Source: CADEEN01 sp963783785 (GTDB lineage Bacteria > Pseudomonadota > Gammaproteobacteria > Burkholderiales > Burkholderiaceae_C). Taken from it: a stretch of DNA of 64,000 nt. The notes beneath the pieces were generated by a model. It was not told where the DNA came from. It ran no database searches and saw nothing but the letters and a program-made list of their open reading frames with translations. The translations under genes were made by a program, and so were the position numbers. The DNA is taken from positions 1-64,000 of the forward strand of contig CAWAOQ010000011.1 of assembly GCA_963783785.1 (NCBI GenBank), in the 5' to 3' direction. Shown one piece after another: positions 8,254 to 19,615 of this stretch. Positions within the stretch are counted from its first letter, which is position 1. Each line of letters starts with the position of its first letter.

Positions 8254-9519
8254 TCATGCCTTCACGAGCGCCTTGTGCTCCTGCGCCTGCGCGGTGGCCA
8301 GGTACGCCGCCATCAACTGCGTCGGGTCGTCGAGCAGGCGTTGCTTCCAGCCACCGAGCCGGACCTGGCCTTCGACCAGGCCGCGCATCGCACCGACATG
8401 CTCGGTCCAGCCGATGCTGTTGCAGCCGACCAGGCGCTCGCCATCGAATTGCAGGCTCAGGTGACGGCCGGCGGCGCGGTCGGTCAGCTCGACATGCTCG
8501 CCGCCGGGCACACCGTGCCAATCGCCGAAGCTGGTCGAGATCAGCCCCAGCGTGTCGAGCACGTTGATCTGCGTCACGCCGCGCAACTCGGCCTTGCGAC
8601 CGACCATGTTCAGCGCCGCGACCCGGGCCTGCTCGGCTGCGTTGGGCTGGATGGCGCTGACGATGGTCTTGCCCGTCATCTTGTCGAAGGCCTCGGCGCA
8701 ATCGCCGGCGGCATAGACACCGGGCACGTTGGTCTGCAGGTGCTCGTCGGTCAGCACGCCGAGCAGGCACGTGATGCCCGAGTTCTCGAGGAACCCGATG
8801 TTGGGCTTGACGCCGGTGGCGCTGATCACCAGGTCGCACTCGAGGTGCTGGCCATTGGACAGCCTGACACGCAGCGGCGCGTGCGGCTCGATCGCTTCGA
8901 CCCGCGTGCCGGTGAAGACGCGCACGCCTTGCGCTTCGCACCAGTCCTTGATCATGCCGCCGGCCGTCGGGCCCATCATGCGCGGCACCATGCGGTCGCC
9001 CATCTCGACCACCGTCAGCTGCACGCCGCGCGCAGCCAGCGCCTCCATGATGATGCAGCCGATGAAGCCGGCGCCCATCTGCAGCACCCGGGCACCCTTG
9101 ACTGCCAGCTGCGCGATCGCGCGGGCATCCTGCAGCGTCCAGCACGGGTGCACGCCGGCGGTGTGGATGCCGGGGATCGGCGGGCTCGCCGGGCTCGATC
9201 CGGTGGCGATCAGCAGGCGGTCGAAACGCACCGTGCTGCCATCGTCGAGCGCGATCGTGCGCGCCGCGATGTCGACCGCCTTGGCACCGATGCCGCGCTT
9301 GACCACGATGTTCAGCTTCTCGAAGTGGCCCGCACCGTGGCGCAGATGGGTGCCCTCCTCGCCGACGTTGCCGATCAGCAGGTACGGGATCGCCATGCGC
9401 GAATAAGGCGCCTCGGGCTCGTCGCCGACGATCAGGATGTCGTCGTTCGGCGCGTGCTTGCGGATCGTTTCGGCGGCGATCACGCCGGCCGGGCCGGCGC
9501 CGAGAATGACGTGCTTCAT
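8254..9519 (-). CDS. aorC: FAD/NAD(P)-binding oxidoreductase, AorC-like electron-transfer subunit
   Basis: 421 aa. N-terminal FAD dinucleotide fold HVILGAGPAGVIAAETIRKH, second Rossmann motif LQMGAGFIGCIIMEALAARG, and C-terminal FAD signature VPGVYAAGDCAEA place it in the NADH oxidase/rubredoxin-reductase superfamily. Together with the FeS protein (11464-11937) and the W-pterin enzyme (9604-11452) it reproduces the AorABC composition known for Aromatoleum aldehyde oxidoreductase, where the FAD subunit passes electrons to NAD+. Separated from aorB by 84 bp containing a strong hairpin, so expression may be stepped down. No redox-active cysteine pair seen. Confidence 0.82.
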   Translation of the reverse strand: MKHVILGAGPAGVIAAETIRKHAPNDDILIVGDEPEAPYSRMAIPYLLIGNVGEEGTHLRHGAGHFEKLNIVVKRGIGAKAVDIAARTIALDDGSTVRFDRLLIATGSSPASPPIPGIHTAGVHPCWTLQDARAIAQLAVKGARVLQMGAGFIGCIIMEALAARGVQLTVVEMGDRMVPRMMGPTAGGMIKDWCEAQGVRVFTGTRVEAIEPHAPLRVRLSNGQHLECDLVISATGVKPNIGFLENSGITCLLGVLTDEHLQTNVPGVYAAGDCAEAFDKMTGKTIVSAIQPNAAEQARVAALNMVGRKAELRGVTQINVLDTLGLISTSFGDWHGVPGGEHVELTDRAAGRHLSLQFDGERLVGCNSIGWTEHVGAMRGLVEGQVRLGGWKQRLLDDPTQLMAAYLATAQAQEHKALVKA

Positions 9520-9544
9520 GCGGATCCGTGCCTGCCGGGGAAAA

Positions 9545-9580
9545 AGGCTAGAGAAGGCGGTTCGCAGATGAACCGCCTTC
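9545..9580 (-). terminator. hairpin with T-rich tail between aorB and aorC
   Basis: GAAGGCGGTTC (9553-9563) pairs perfectly with GAACCGCCTTC (9570-9580) around a 6-base loop. Read on the minus strand the stem is followed by TCTAGCCTTTTTC. This is a plausible partial terminator inside the cluster. A second short hairpin (GCCGCC/GGCGGC, 9588-9602) directly follows the aorB stop codon. Confidence 0.6.
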
Positions 9581-9603
9581 GCTCAATGCCGCCGCGGGCG
9601 GCA

Positions 9604-11452
<1,849 letters not shown>

Positions 11453-11463
11453 GTCAGTACTCC

Positions 11464-11937
11464 TTATGCCGCAGGTTGGTTGCCGAGCTTGTCGGCCCAG
11501 GCCTGCATCTTGTTCAAGCCGGTCCAGTTGGCGTCGACATAGGTGATCGCGCCGGTCGGGCAGGCGGTGGCACAGGCCGGGTCGCCGCCGCACAGGTCGC
11601 ACTTCTGCACCTTGCCGGTTTCCTGCACGTAGTTGATGGTGCCGAATGGGCAGGCGATCGTGCAGACCTTGCAGCCGACGCAGGTGGTCTCGTTGACCAC
11701 CTTGGCGCCGGTCAACTTGTCCAGCGTGATCGCCTCCACCGGGCAGGCGTGCAGGCACCAGGCCTCGTCGCACTGCGTGCAGGTGTAGGGCACCTTGCGG
11801 CCGGTGTGATGGAAGTCGAACACCTTGATGCGCGACTTGGCTGGCGCGTAGGTGGCGTAGTTCTCGAACGAACAGGCCATCTCGCATTGGAGGCAGCCGG
11901 TGCATTTCTCGGGGTTGATGTGAAGCGTCTTTTGCAT
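11464..11937 (-). CDS. aorA: polyferredoxin-type FeS subunit of aldehyde oxidoreductase
   Basis: 157 aa, first gene of the cluster. Multiple ferredoxin-like Cys motifs: CTGCLQCEMAC, CTQCDEAWCLHACP, CVGCKVCTIACPFG, and CDLCGGDPACATACP, consistent with four 4Fe-4S clusters as in DMSO-reductase-type electron-transfer subunits and AorA. Stop is 11 bp before the aorB start, so co-translated. Soluble, no signal peptide, cytoplasmic. It should wire the W-pterin enzyme to the FAD subunit or to another acceptor. Confidence 0.88.
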   Translation of the reverse strand: MQKTLHINPEKCTGCLQCEMACSFENYATYAPAKSRIKVFDFHHTGRKVPYTCTQCDEAWCLHACPVEAITLDKLTGAKVVNETTCVGCKVCTIACPFGTINYVQETGKVQKCDLCGGDPACATACPTGAITYVDANWTGLNKMQAWADKLGNQPAA

Positions 11938-12023
11938 GCCTGTCTCCCGCGGCGAAGGCCGCACGTCGCAGCCTATGAAATCCGTGGCATAGGCGATTGT
12001 TCGATCGGCGCCGCCGACATGCT

Positions 12024-12065
12024 CTAGGGTCAACCCTAGGCCCCCCGAAAATTCTCAGATTGAGA
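12024..12065. promoter_or_regulatory. twin palindromes in aor/regulator divergent spacer
   Basis: In the 155-bp gap between aorA (starts 11937, leftward) and the GAF/Fis regulator (starts 12093, rightward) lie a perfect inverted repeat CTAGGGT-CA-ACCCTAG (12024-12039) and a second one TCTCA-GAT-TGAGA (12053-12065). Both are candidate operators for the adjacent regulator. No sigma-54 -24/-12 consensus was found on the aorA side. Confidence 0.5.
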
Positions 12066-12092
12066 CACAAGGACGGTCGCGTTGCTGGCAGG

Positions 12093-13211
12093 ATGCCGGC
12101 GCCCATCCCGTTGACACCCGTGCTGCCGTCCCCCCTCCAACGCCTGACCCACATCGAGCAGGCGCGCCGCGCCGTGATGCTGCACGGCGACAGCGCACCT
12201 GCCATCGAGCCGTGGATCGCGACGTCGTGGCAGCGCTGCCTGCAGCGCGGCCAGCGCCCGCAAGACAGCGTGGGCTTCGATCTGGTCACGGCCGCGTCGC
12301 TGCGGCGTCTGAACGAACGCAGTCGCTCGCTGCGCGAAGCGGCGGCCCCGGTGCTGGCCGACCTGTCGCGCACGATCGCGCCGACGCGCTACTTTTCGAT
12401 CCTCACCGATGCGCAAGGGGTGGTCGTCGACGTCGGCGGTGCACCCGACATGCGCCAGCGCGCGGTGCAGGCCATCGCCCGTATCGGCGTGGATCTGTCC
12501 GAACGCAGCGTCGGCACCACCGCCATCGGCGCCGCGCTGACCGAACTGCACCCGGTATGGCTGCACCGCGGCGAGCACTTCTTCGAGGCGACGTCGGTGT
12601 ACAGCTGTGCCGGAGCCCCGATCTTCGGCCCCGACGGCCGTTGCGCCGGGATGCTCGACCTCACCGGCGTGCAAGCCGAGGAGCGGCCCGAACTGCGTCA
12701 TCTGGCCGCGCAGATGGCGCAGCGCGTCGAGCAGGCGCTGCTGCTCGCGGTGCCGCACGACCGCCTGCTGCAGGTGCAGTGGCCCGGGCCGGCGTCGGCC
12801 GCGAACGTGGGCCGGTTGGCGGTCGACCGCGACAGCGCCATCGTCGGCGCCGACCGCGCGGCCTGCGCGATGCTCGGTCTGCGCTTTGACCCGGCGGCGC
12901 GCAGCTTCGGTGCGCTCGCGGACGTCTTCGCCACCGCCAGCGGGCGACTGATGAGCCTGCGCCCCGGCCAAGCCGCGCGGCATGTGCCGTTGTGGTCGGG
13001 CCTGCAGGTGCTGGTCGCGGCCGCCCGCGCCGGCAGCGATGCCGGCATCGACCCGCTGCGCGCGACGCCGGCCCGGTTGCGCGACACCGAAACCGACCTG
13101 ATCTGCCGCGCGGTCGATGCCGCGCGCGGCAACGTGGCCGAGGCGGCACGCCAGCTCGGCATCAGCCGGGCCACGATCTACCGCCGCCTGGCGCAAGGCC
13201 GCCGGCGCTGA
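12093..13211 (+). CDS. AcoR-like GAF/Fis transcriptional regulator lacking the AAA+ domain
   Basis: 372 aa from ATG 12093, preferred over upstream in-frame codons because of AGGAT spacing and divergent-gene geometry. N-terminal region IEPWIATSWQRCLQRGQRPQ and GAF domain (RYFSILTDAQGVVVDVGG, LSERSVGTTAIGAAL, FFEATSVYSCAGAPIFGPDG, AGMLDLTG) are those of AcoR-type aldehyde/acetoin regulators. C-terminus AARGNVAEAARQLGISRATI + YRRLAQ is a Fis-type helix-turn-helix. No Walker motifs or GAFTGA lie between, so it cannot activate sigma-54 polymerase by itself. Divergent from the aldehyde oxidoreductase genes and upstream of the PQQ/ABC alcohol genes; an alcohol/aldehyde-responsive role is inferred. 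Confidence 0.82.
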   Translation: MPAPIPLTPVLPSPLQRLTHIEQARRAVMLHGDSAPAIEPWIATSWQRCLQRGQRPQDSVGFDLVTAASLRRLNERSRSLREAAAPVLADLSRTIAPTRYFSILTDAQGVVVDVGGAPDMRQRAVQAIARIGVDLSERSVGTTAIGAALTELHPVWLHRGEHFFEATSVYSCAGAPIFGPDGRCAGMLDLTGVQAEERPELRHLAAQMAQRVEQALLLAVPHDRLLQVQWPGPASAANVGRLAVDRDSAIVGADRAACAMLGLRFDPAARSFGALADVFATASGRLMSLRPGQAARHVPLWSGLQVLVAAARAGSDAGIDPLRATPARLRDTETDLICRAVDAARGNVAEAARQLGISRATIYRRLAQGRRR

Positions 13212-13288
13212 ACCCGCCGGTGCATCGCCGTGGCCCGCGTCGGGTACGCTCGCCGTCCCCGCCAGGGCCTCAACTTGTCGACCGAACC

Positions 13289-14056
<768 letters not shown>

Positions 14057-14108
14057 CACGACGCGGGCCGACCGATCACCGATCCCATCACGCAAGGAGC
14101 CTTTCACG

Positions 14109-15080
14109 ATGCGCAGGGTCTGCCACCTGATTGCCACGCTGGCCGCCGCACTGGCCCCGCTGGCCGCCAACGCCCAGGGCATGGCCTGGGTGTCGAGCGA
14201 AAAGGACGACGCGATCACGCTGATCGACATGCGCACGCTGGCCGTCGCCGGCACGGTGCCGACCTGCAAGCGCCCGCGCCACATGCAGATCGCACCGGGC
14301 ACGACGCAGCTGTTCGTGGCGTGCTCGGAATCGAACGCCGCCGACGTCATCGACCTGGCGACGCGCAAGTCGCTGCGCCGCATGCCGCTGGGCGACGATC
14401 CGGAAGCATTCGACTTCTCGGCCGACGGCAAGCAGCTGTACGTCTCGATGGAAGACGACGCGGCGCTGGGCATCGTCGACGCAGCCAACGGCAAACTGCT
14501 GAAGACCGTGCCGGTCGGCCAGGAGCCCGAGGGCGTCAAGACGTCGCCCGACGGCAAGCGGGTCTACGTGACCTCCGAAGTGGCGAGCCTGGTGCATGCG
14601 ATCGATACCGCCAGCGCCAAGGTGATCAAGAACATCGCGGTCGGCAAGCGGCCGCGGCGCTTTGCGATCACCGCCGACGGCACGCAGTTGTGGGTCACCA
14701 ACGAGCTCGGCGCCAGCGTCAGCATCATCTCGACGCAGGACCTCAGCGTGATCGGCACCGTGAAGTTCGAGCTCAAGGGCATGCGCGCGAGCGACATCAC
14801 GCCGGTCGGCATCGCGTTCAGCCGCGACGGCAAGCGCGCCTTCGTCGGCCTGGGCCGCGCCAACCATGTCGCGTTCGTCGACGTCGCCAGCCGCAAGGTG
14901 ACCGACACCGTGCTGGTCGGCAAGCGCGCCTGGCATGTCGCGCTCAACCAGGCCGGCACGCAGTTGTGGGTCGTCAACGGCCTCAGCGACGACCTCACGG
15001 TGGTCGACGTGGCCGCGGCCAAGGCGATCAAGTCGGTGCCGGTCGGCCGCGTGCCCTACATGGTCGTGCTGGCCGAATGA
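14109..15080 (+). CDS. PQQ-system-associated YVTN beta-propeller protein
   Basis: 323 aa with a signal peptide (MRRVCHLIATLAAALAPLAANA). Seven-bladed YVTN/NHL-like propeller: repeated units such as SPDGKRVYVTSEVASLVHAI, ADGTQLWVTNELGASVSII, SRDGKRAFVGLGRANHVAFV. Matches the periplasmic repeat protein of the PQQ/ABC alcohol system. SD AAGGAG lies at 14095-14100. Its stop overlaps the start of the following gene (ATGA), indicating translational coupling. Function in the system is unknown; propellers of this kind often dock redox partners. Confidence 0.88.
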   Translation: MRRVCHLIATLAAALAPLAANAQGMAWVSSEKDDAITLIDMRTLAVAGTVPTCKRPRHMQIAPGTTQLFVACSESNAADVIDLATRKSLRRMPLGDDPEAFDFSADGKQLYVSMEDDAALGIVDAANGKLLKTVPVGQEPEGVKTSPDGKRVYVTSEVASLVHAIDTASAKVIKNIAVGKRPRRFAITADGTQLWVTNELGASVSIISTQDLSVIGTVKFELKGMRASDITPVGIAFSRDGKRAFVGLGRANHVAFVDVASRKVTDTVLVGKRAWHVALNQAGTQLWVVNGLSDDLTVVDVAAAKAIKSVPVGRVPYMVVLAE

Positions 15081-16246
15081 GACGGGCCGCGACAGGCATC
15101 GCGCTGCTGCTCGCGCTGGCTGGCGCTGGCGCGGCGTCGGCGACGACCTTCAAGCTGGTGCTGATCGCGCGCGACGGCGATCCCCGGCTCGAGCGCTCGC
15201 AGCTGGAACGCGCCTACCTCGGCCATCCCGGCGGGCCGGCGGTCGACGGACTGGCGGTGGCATTGAACGAGTCGCGCCTGCAGCTCGAGGCCGCCGGCGC
15301 GCAGTGGGCGCTGACCACGGTCCAGGCGGCCAGCGCGGAGGCCGCGCGGGCGGCCGCCCAGCAGGCCGAGAAGGCCGGTGCCGCGGTGGTGCTGACCGAC
15401 CTGCCGCCGTCGGCCACGCTGGCGGTCGCCGACGCGGTGAAGTTGCCGGTGTTCAACGTGGCCGAGGCCGCCGACGCACTGCGCCAGGCCGATTGCCGCC
15501 GCAACCTGTGGCACCTGCTGCCCAGCGAACGCATGCGCGCCGACGCGCTGGCGCAGACCCTGGCTGCGCAGCGCTGGACACAGGTGCTGCTGCTGGCCGG
15601 CCCGTCGGCCGACGACGCGCCGAGGGTGGCCGCGGCCGCGGCGGCGATCAAGCGCTACGGCCTCAAGCTGGTCGACACGCGAGCGTTCAAGCTCAGCGCC
15701 GACCCGCGCGAGCGCGATCTCGCCAACCCGTTGCTGCTGACCGGGCGCGCCAGCTACGACGTGGTCTGGGTGGTCGACAGCGCGGGCGAGTTCGCGCGCG
15801 CGCTGCCCTACCGCACGGCGCTGCCGCGTCCGGTGGTCGGCGACGGCGGGCTGGCCGCGCTGGCCTGGCATGCGCAGTTCGAGCGCTTCGGCGCGCCGCA
15901 GGTCTCGCGGCGCTTTGCCAAGGCCCACCAGCGGCCGATGACCGCCCACGACTGGGCCTCGTGGCTGGCCGGACGCGCGCTGGTGGCCGCCGCAGTGGCT
16001 GCGCCGAACGGGCCGCTGCCCGCATTGCACAAGGCGCTCGCCGAGGCCGATCTCGACGGCTCGAAGGGCGTCAACCTGAGTTTCCGGCCCTGGGATGGCC
16101 AGTTGCGCCAGCCGCTGCTGCTGTCGGATGGCCAGGGCGTCGTCGGCGTGGCGCCCGCCGACGGCGTGCTGCACCCGAAGAATGTGCTCGACACGCTCGG
16201 GGCCGACGCCGCCGAAAAGCTCTGCAAGGCACGGGCCGGCGCATGA
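15077..16246 (+). CDS. periplasmic ABC binding protein of PQQ alcohol system
   Basis: 389 aa; signal peptide RRAATGIALLLALAGAGAAS. Type I periplasmic-binding fold (Leu-Ile-Val-binding-like): FKLVLIARDGDPRLERSQLE, LWHLLPSERMRADALAQTLA, VGDGGLAALAWHAQFERFG. Matches the binding protein class restricted to PQQ-dependent alcohol clusters. Overlaps the propeller gene upstream by four bases and the permease downstream by four bases (both ATGA), so all are one transcript. Confidence 0.86.
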   Translation: MRRAATGIALLLALAGAGAASATTFKLVLIARDGDPRLERSQLERAYLGHPGGPAVDGLAVALNESRLQLEAAGAQWALTTVQAASAEAARAAAQQAEKAGAAVVLTDLPPSATLAVADAVKLPVFNVAEAADALRQADCRRNLWHLLPSERMRADALAQTLAAQRWTQVLLLAGPSADDAPRVAAAAAAIKRYGLKLVDTRAFKLSADPRERDLANPLLLTGRASYDVVWVVDSAGEFARALPYRTALPRPVVGDGGLAALAWHAQFERFGAPQVSRRFAKAHQRPMTAHDWASWLAGRALVAAAVAAPNGPLPALHKALAEADLDGSKGVNLSFRPWDGQLRQPLLLSDGQGVVGVAPADGVLHPKNVLDTLGADAAEKLCKARAGA

Positions 16247-17088
16247 AGGATCTCGCCGCCCGCCACGGATTGCCACATGCCCTGCAGGCACTGCGGGCGA
16301 TCGTCTGGCGCGAGTTGCTGAAGTTCGGCCGCCAATACGGGCGGCTCGCGTCGGCGCTGGTGCGGCCGTTGCTGTGGCTGGCGGTGTTCGCAGCGGGCTT
16401 TCGCAACGTCTTCGGCGTCGCCATCGTCGAGCCCTACGACACCTACATCCCGTACGACGTCTACATCGCGCCGGGGCTGATCGGCATGGTGCTGCTGTTC
16501 AACGGCATGCAGTCGAGCCTGGCGATGGTCTACGACCGCGAGATGGGCCTGATGCGGCTGCTGCTGACCGCGCCGCTGCCGCGGCCGTGGATCCTGTTCA
16601 GCAAGCTCGTCGCGACGGCCGTGCTGTCGCTGGCCCAGGCGGCGGCGTTCGTCGCCGTGGCCGCGCTGCTGGGCACGGTGCTGCCGGTGTGGGGGCCGCA
16701 GACGCCGCACGTGCTGCTGGCCGCCGTGTGCGGCGCCTTGATGCTCGGCGCGCTCGGTCTGCTGCTGTCGGTGCATATTCAGCAACTCGAGAACTTCGCC
16801 GGCACGATGAACTTCGTGATCTTTCCGATGTACTTCATGTCCACCGCGCTGTACCCGTTGTGGAAGCTCGAGGAGTCGGGCGCCGAGTGGGTCTACCGCC
16901 TGGCCCAGGTGAACCCGTTCACACACGCCGTCGAATGGCTGCGTTTTGCGCTGTACGGCAAGGATCCCGGCGTGTCGCCGTGGATCGTCGTCGGCACGCT
17001 GGTGCTCTGCTTCGCCGTCGCCAGCTGGGGCTACGACCCGCAGCGCGGCTTTGGCGCGCTGGCCAAGCGCGGCGGCCCGCAACCATGA
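16243..17088 (+). CDS. ABC-2 type permease of PQQ alcohol system
   Basis: 281 aa with six hydrophobic helices (for example RPLLWLAVFAAGFRNVFGV, LLGTVLPVWGPQTPHVLL, GALMLGALGLLLSVHI). Contains the conserved FNGMQSSLAMVYDREMGLMR and FVIFPMYFMSTALYPLWKL regions of ABC-2 transporters. The product is the membrane partner of the ATPase at 13289-14056. Last gene of the tightly overlapping group; the Bug protein starts 16 bp later and may be read through. Confidence 0.88.
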   Translation: MKDLAARHGLPHALQALRAIVWRELLKFGRQYGRLASALVRPLLWLAVFAAGFRNVFGVAIVEPYDTYIPYDVYIAPGLIGMVLLFNGMQSSLAMVYDREMGLMRLLLTAPLPRPWILFSKLVATAVLSLAQAAAFVAVAALLGTVLPVWGPQTPHVLLAAVCGALMLGALGLLLSVHIQQLENFAGTMNFVIFPMYFMSTALYPLWKLEESGAEWVYRLAQVNPFTHAVEWLRFALYGKDPGVSPWIVVGTLVLCFAVASWGYDPQRGFGALAKRGGPQP

Positions 17089-17104
17089 TCTCGGATCCGG
17101 CTCC

Positions 17105-18109
17105 ATGGCGCTGACCGCACCTGCTCAGGCATCGCGCCGTAGCGCGATGAAGCGACTGGCCGCGGCGGCGATCGCGTCGCTGGGCGCGGCACTGCCGGGT
17201 ACCGCCCGGCCACAACCGGGCGATCACTTCCCGTCGCGGCCGATCACGTTGTGGGTGCCGTGGCCGGCCGGCGGCGCCACCGACCTGACGATGCGCCTGC
17301 TGGCCGAACTGGCCGGCCGCCAGCTCGGACAGAAGGTGCTGATCGACAACCGCAGCGGCGCCGGCGGCACGCTGGTGATGCCGATCCTGCAGCAGGCCGC
17401 GCCCGACGGCTACACGATCGCGCAAGTGCCGCAGCCGGTGTTCCGCGCGCCATGGACCCAGAAGGTCACGTGGGACCCGATCCGCGACACCACGCCGATC
17501 ATCCAGGTCAGCGGGGTCACCTTCGGCATCGTGGTGCCGGCGGCCAGCCCGCTGCGATCGCTCGACGACCTGTTCGCCTGGGCGCAAACGCGCCCCGGTG
17601 AGCTGACCGTGGCCACCAACGGCGTCGGCACGACTCCGCATGTGGTGATGGACGAACTGTTCAGCCGGCGCGGCCTGGCCTACGTGCACGTGCCATACAA
17701 GGGCACGGCCGAGCAGATGATCGCGGTCTCGTCGGGGCAGGTCATGGTCGGCGTCAATTCGAACGGCTTCGCCCCGTTCGTCGACAGCGGCAAGCTGCGG
17801 CTGCTGGTCACGTTCGGCGAGCAGCGCACGCGACGCTGGCCGCAGGTGCCGACCTTGAAGGAGCTCGGCCACGGCATCGTCGCCGCCTCGCCCTACGGTC
17901 TGGCCGGGCCGCGCGGGCTGCCGACGCCGATCGTGCAGGTGCTCCACGACGCCTTCAAGGCCGCGATGTTCGACCCGCTGCACATCGCCGAGCTGGCCAA
18001 GTACGACCAGGAGCTGGCCTACCTCGGCCCGGAGGACTACGGCCGCGCGATGCGCGAGGCCTACGCCGCCGAGAAGCGCACCGTCGAGCGGCTCGGCCTG
18101 GCGCGCTGA
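17105..18109 (+). CDS. Bug/TctC-family tripartite tricarboxylate solute-binding protein
   Basis: 334 aa. N-terminus has a short extension before a hydrophobic signal (MKRLAAAAIASLGAALPG from an internal ATG at 17147, which may be the true start). Family signatures: FPSRPITLWVPWPAGGATD, LIDNRSGAGGTLVMPILQQA, ATNGVGTTPHVVMDEL, YVHVPYKGTAEQMIAVSSGQ, and WPQVPTLKELGHGI. No TctA/TctB membrane genes are nearby, as is usual for orphan Bug proteins of Burkholderiales. Ligand unknown, likely a carboxylate. Confidence 0.9.
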   Translation: MALTAPAQASRRSAMKRLAAAAIASLGAALPGTARPQPGDHFPSRPITLWVPWPAGGATDLTMRLLAELAGRQLGQKVLIDNRSGAGGTLVMPILQQAAPDGYTIAQVPQPVFRAPWTQKVTWDPIRDTTPIIQVSGVTFGIVVPAASPLRSLDDLFAWAQTRPGELTVATNGVGTTPHVVMDELFSRRGLAYVHVPYKGTAEQMIAVSSGQVMVGVNSNGFAPFVDSGKLRLLVTFGEQRTRRWPQVPTLKELGHGIVAASPYGLAGPRGLPTPIVQVLHDAFKAAMFDPLHIAELAKYDQELAYLGPEDYGRAMREAYAAEKRTVERLGLAR

Positions 18110-18172
18110 CGCGGCCCGCGGGACCGGCGTCGACGGCCGCACCTAGGGCAAGCACTGAAGCGCCGCGACGGT

Positions 18173-18198
18173 TTGACAGGCCCCCGGTGGGCTAGATT
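18173..18198 (+). promoter_or_regulatory. possible sigma-70 promoter before aminotransferase operon
   Basis: A consensus TTGACA hexamer (18173-18178) precedes TAGATT (18193-18198) in the 118-bp gap before the aminotransferase gene. The 14-bp spacing is shorter than the usual 16-18, so this is weak. Confidence 0.25.
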
Positions 18199-18227
18199 CG
18201 ACAGCCACCCCCGCCGCGCCCGCACCG

Positions 18228-19599
18228 ATGCCCCTGACCCCCGCCGCCACCGCCGACACGCGCTATCACCTGCACGCGTACACCCAGCCGCGCCAGCTCG
18301 AACGCGAAGGTCCGCTGGTGATCGTGCGCGGCGACGGCGTCCACGTGATCGACGAGCAAGGCCAGCGCTACCTCGAAGGCATGGCCGGGTTGTGGTGCGC
18401 GGCGCTCGGCTTTTCCGAGCAACGCCTGGTGCAGGCGGCGACGCGGCAGATGCAGACGCTGCCGTACTACCACACGTTCTCGGGCAAGGTGCCCGGGCCG
18501 GTGACCGAACTGGCCGAGGCACTGATCCGCTGGGCGCCCGTACCGATGGCGCGCGTGCTGTTCGCCAACTCGGGCTCGGAATCGAACGACACCGCAGTCA
18601 AGCTCGTGCGCTACTACAACAACGCGACTCGGCCGGCCGGCCAAGAAGAAGATCATCGCGCGCGGCCGCGCCTACCACGGCGTCACGCTGGCCACCGCGT
18701 CGCTGTCGGGGCTGCCGATGATGCACCAGCACTTCGACCTGCCGATCGATGGCGTCGTGCGCGTCGGCTGCCCGCACGCCTACCAGTTCGCGCACGACGG
18801 CGAGTCGCCCGAGCAGTTCGCGGCCCGGCTGGCGGCCGAACTCGAACAGACGATCCTGCGCGAGGGGCCGGACACCGTGGCCGCCTTCATCGCCGAGCCG
18901 GTGCAGGGTGCGGGCGGCGTGATCGTGCCGCCGCCGGGCTACTTCGAGCGCATCCAGCCGATCCTGAAGAAACACGACATCCTGCTGATCGCCGACGAGG
19001 TCATCACCGGCTTCGGCCGCCTCGGCCAGCCCTTCGGGACCCAGGTCTACGGCCTGCAGCCCGACATGATCACGGTGGCCAAGATGCTGACCTCGGCCTA
19101 CGTGCCGATGTCCGCGCTGTACCTGAGCGACAAGGTCTACCAGGTGATCGCCGACGCCAGCGCGGCGGTCGGCGTGTTCGGCCACGGCTACACCTACGGC
19201 GGCCATCCGGTGGCCTGTGCGGTGGCGCTCGAAGCGCTGAAGATCTACGAGTCCGACCGCATCGTCGAACACGTGCAGCGCGTCGCACCGCGCATGCAGG
19301 CCGGGCTGCGGCGCTATGTCGGGCACCCGCTGGTCGGCGACGTGCGCGGGCTCGGGCTGATCGGTGCCATCGAGCTGGCCGCCGACCCGGCGCGGCGCAC
19401 GCCGTTCGATCCGGCGCGTGGCGTCGGCGCCTACCTGGTGCAGCGGGCGCAGGCGCACGGCCTGATCGTGCGCGTGATGGCCGGTGACATCATTGCGTTC
19501 TCACCGCCGCTGGTGATCACCGAAGCCCAGATCGACGAGATGCTCGACAAGTTCGACCGCGCATTGCGCGACACCGAAGCCTGGGTCCGGAGCGCCTGA
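18228..19599 (+). CDS. class III omega-aminotransferase, frameshifted
   Basis: 456 aa when one inserted base near 18628 is removed. The N-part ends ...SNDTAVKLVRYYNNA and the conserved continuation (GRPAKKKIIARGRAYHG) is read in the next frame. Family features: YLEGMAGLWCAALGFSE, LFANSGSESND, SLSGLPMMHQHFDLP, LLIADEVITGFGR, the PLP lysine in ITVAKMLTSAYVP, and GHGYTYGGHPVACAVALE. This subgroup (putrescine/omega-amino acid:pyruvate aminotransferases) transfers terminal amino groups. It is followed 16 bp later by a polyamine-type ABC operon, so import and deamination of a di- or polyamine is the likely joint role. Confidence 0.88.
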
Positions 19600-19615
19600 C
19601 ACAGGCGAGCGCACC

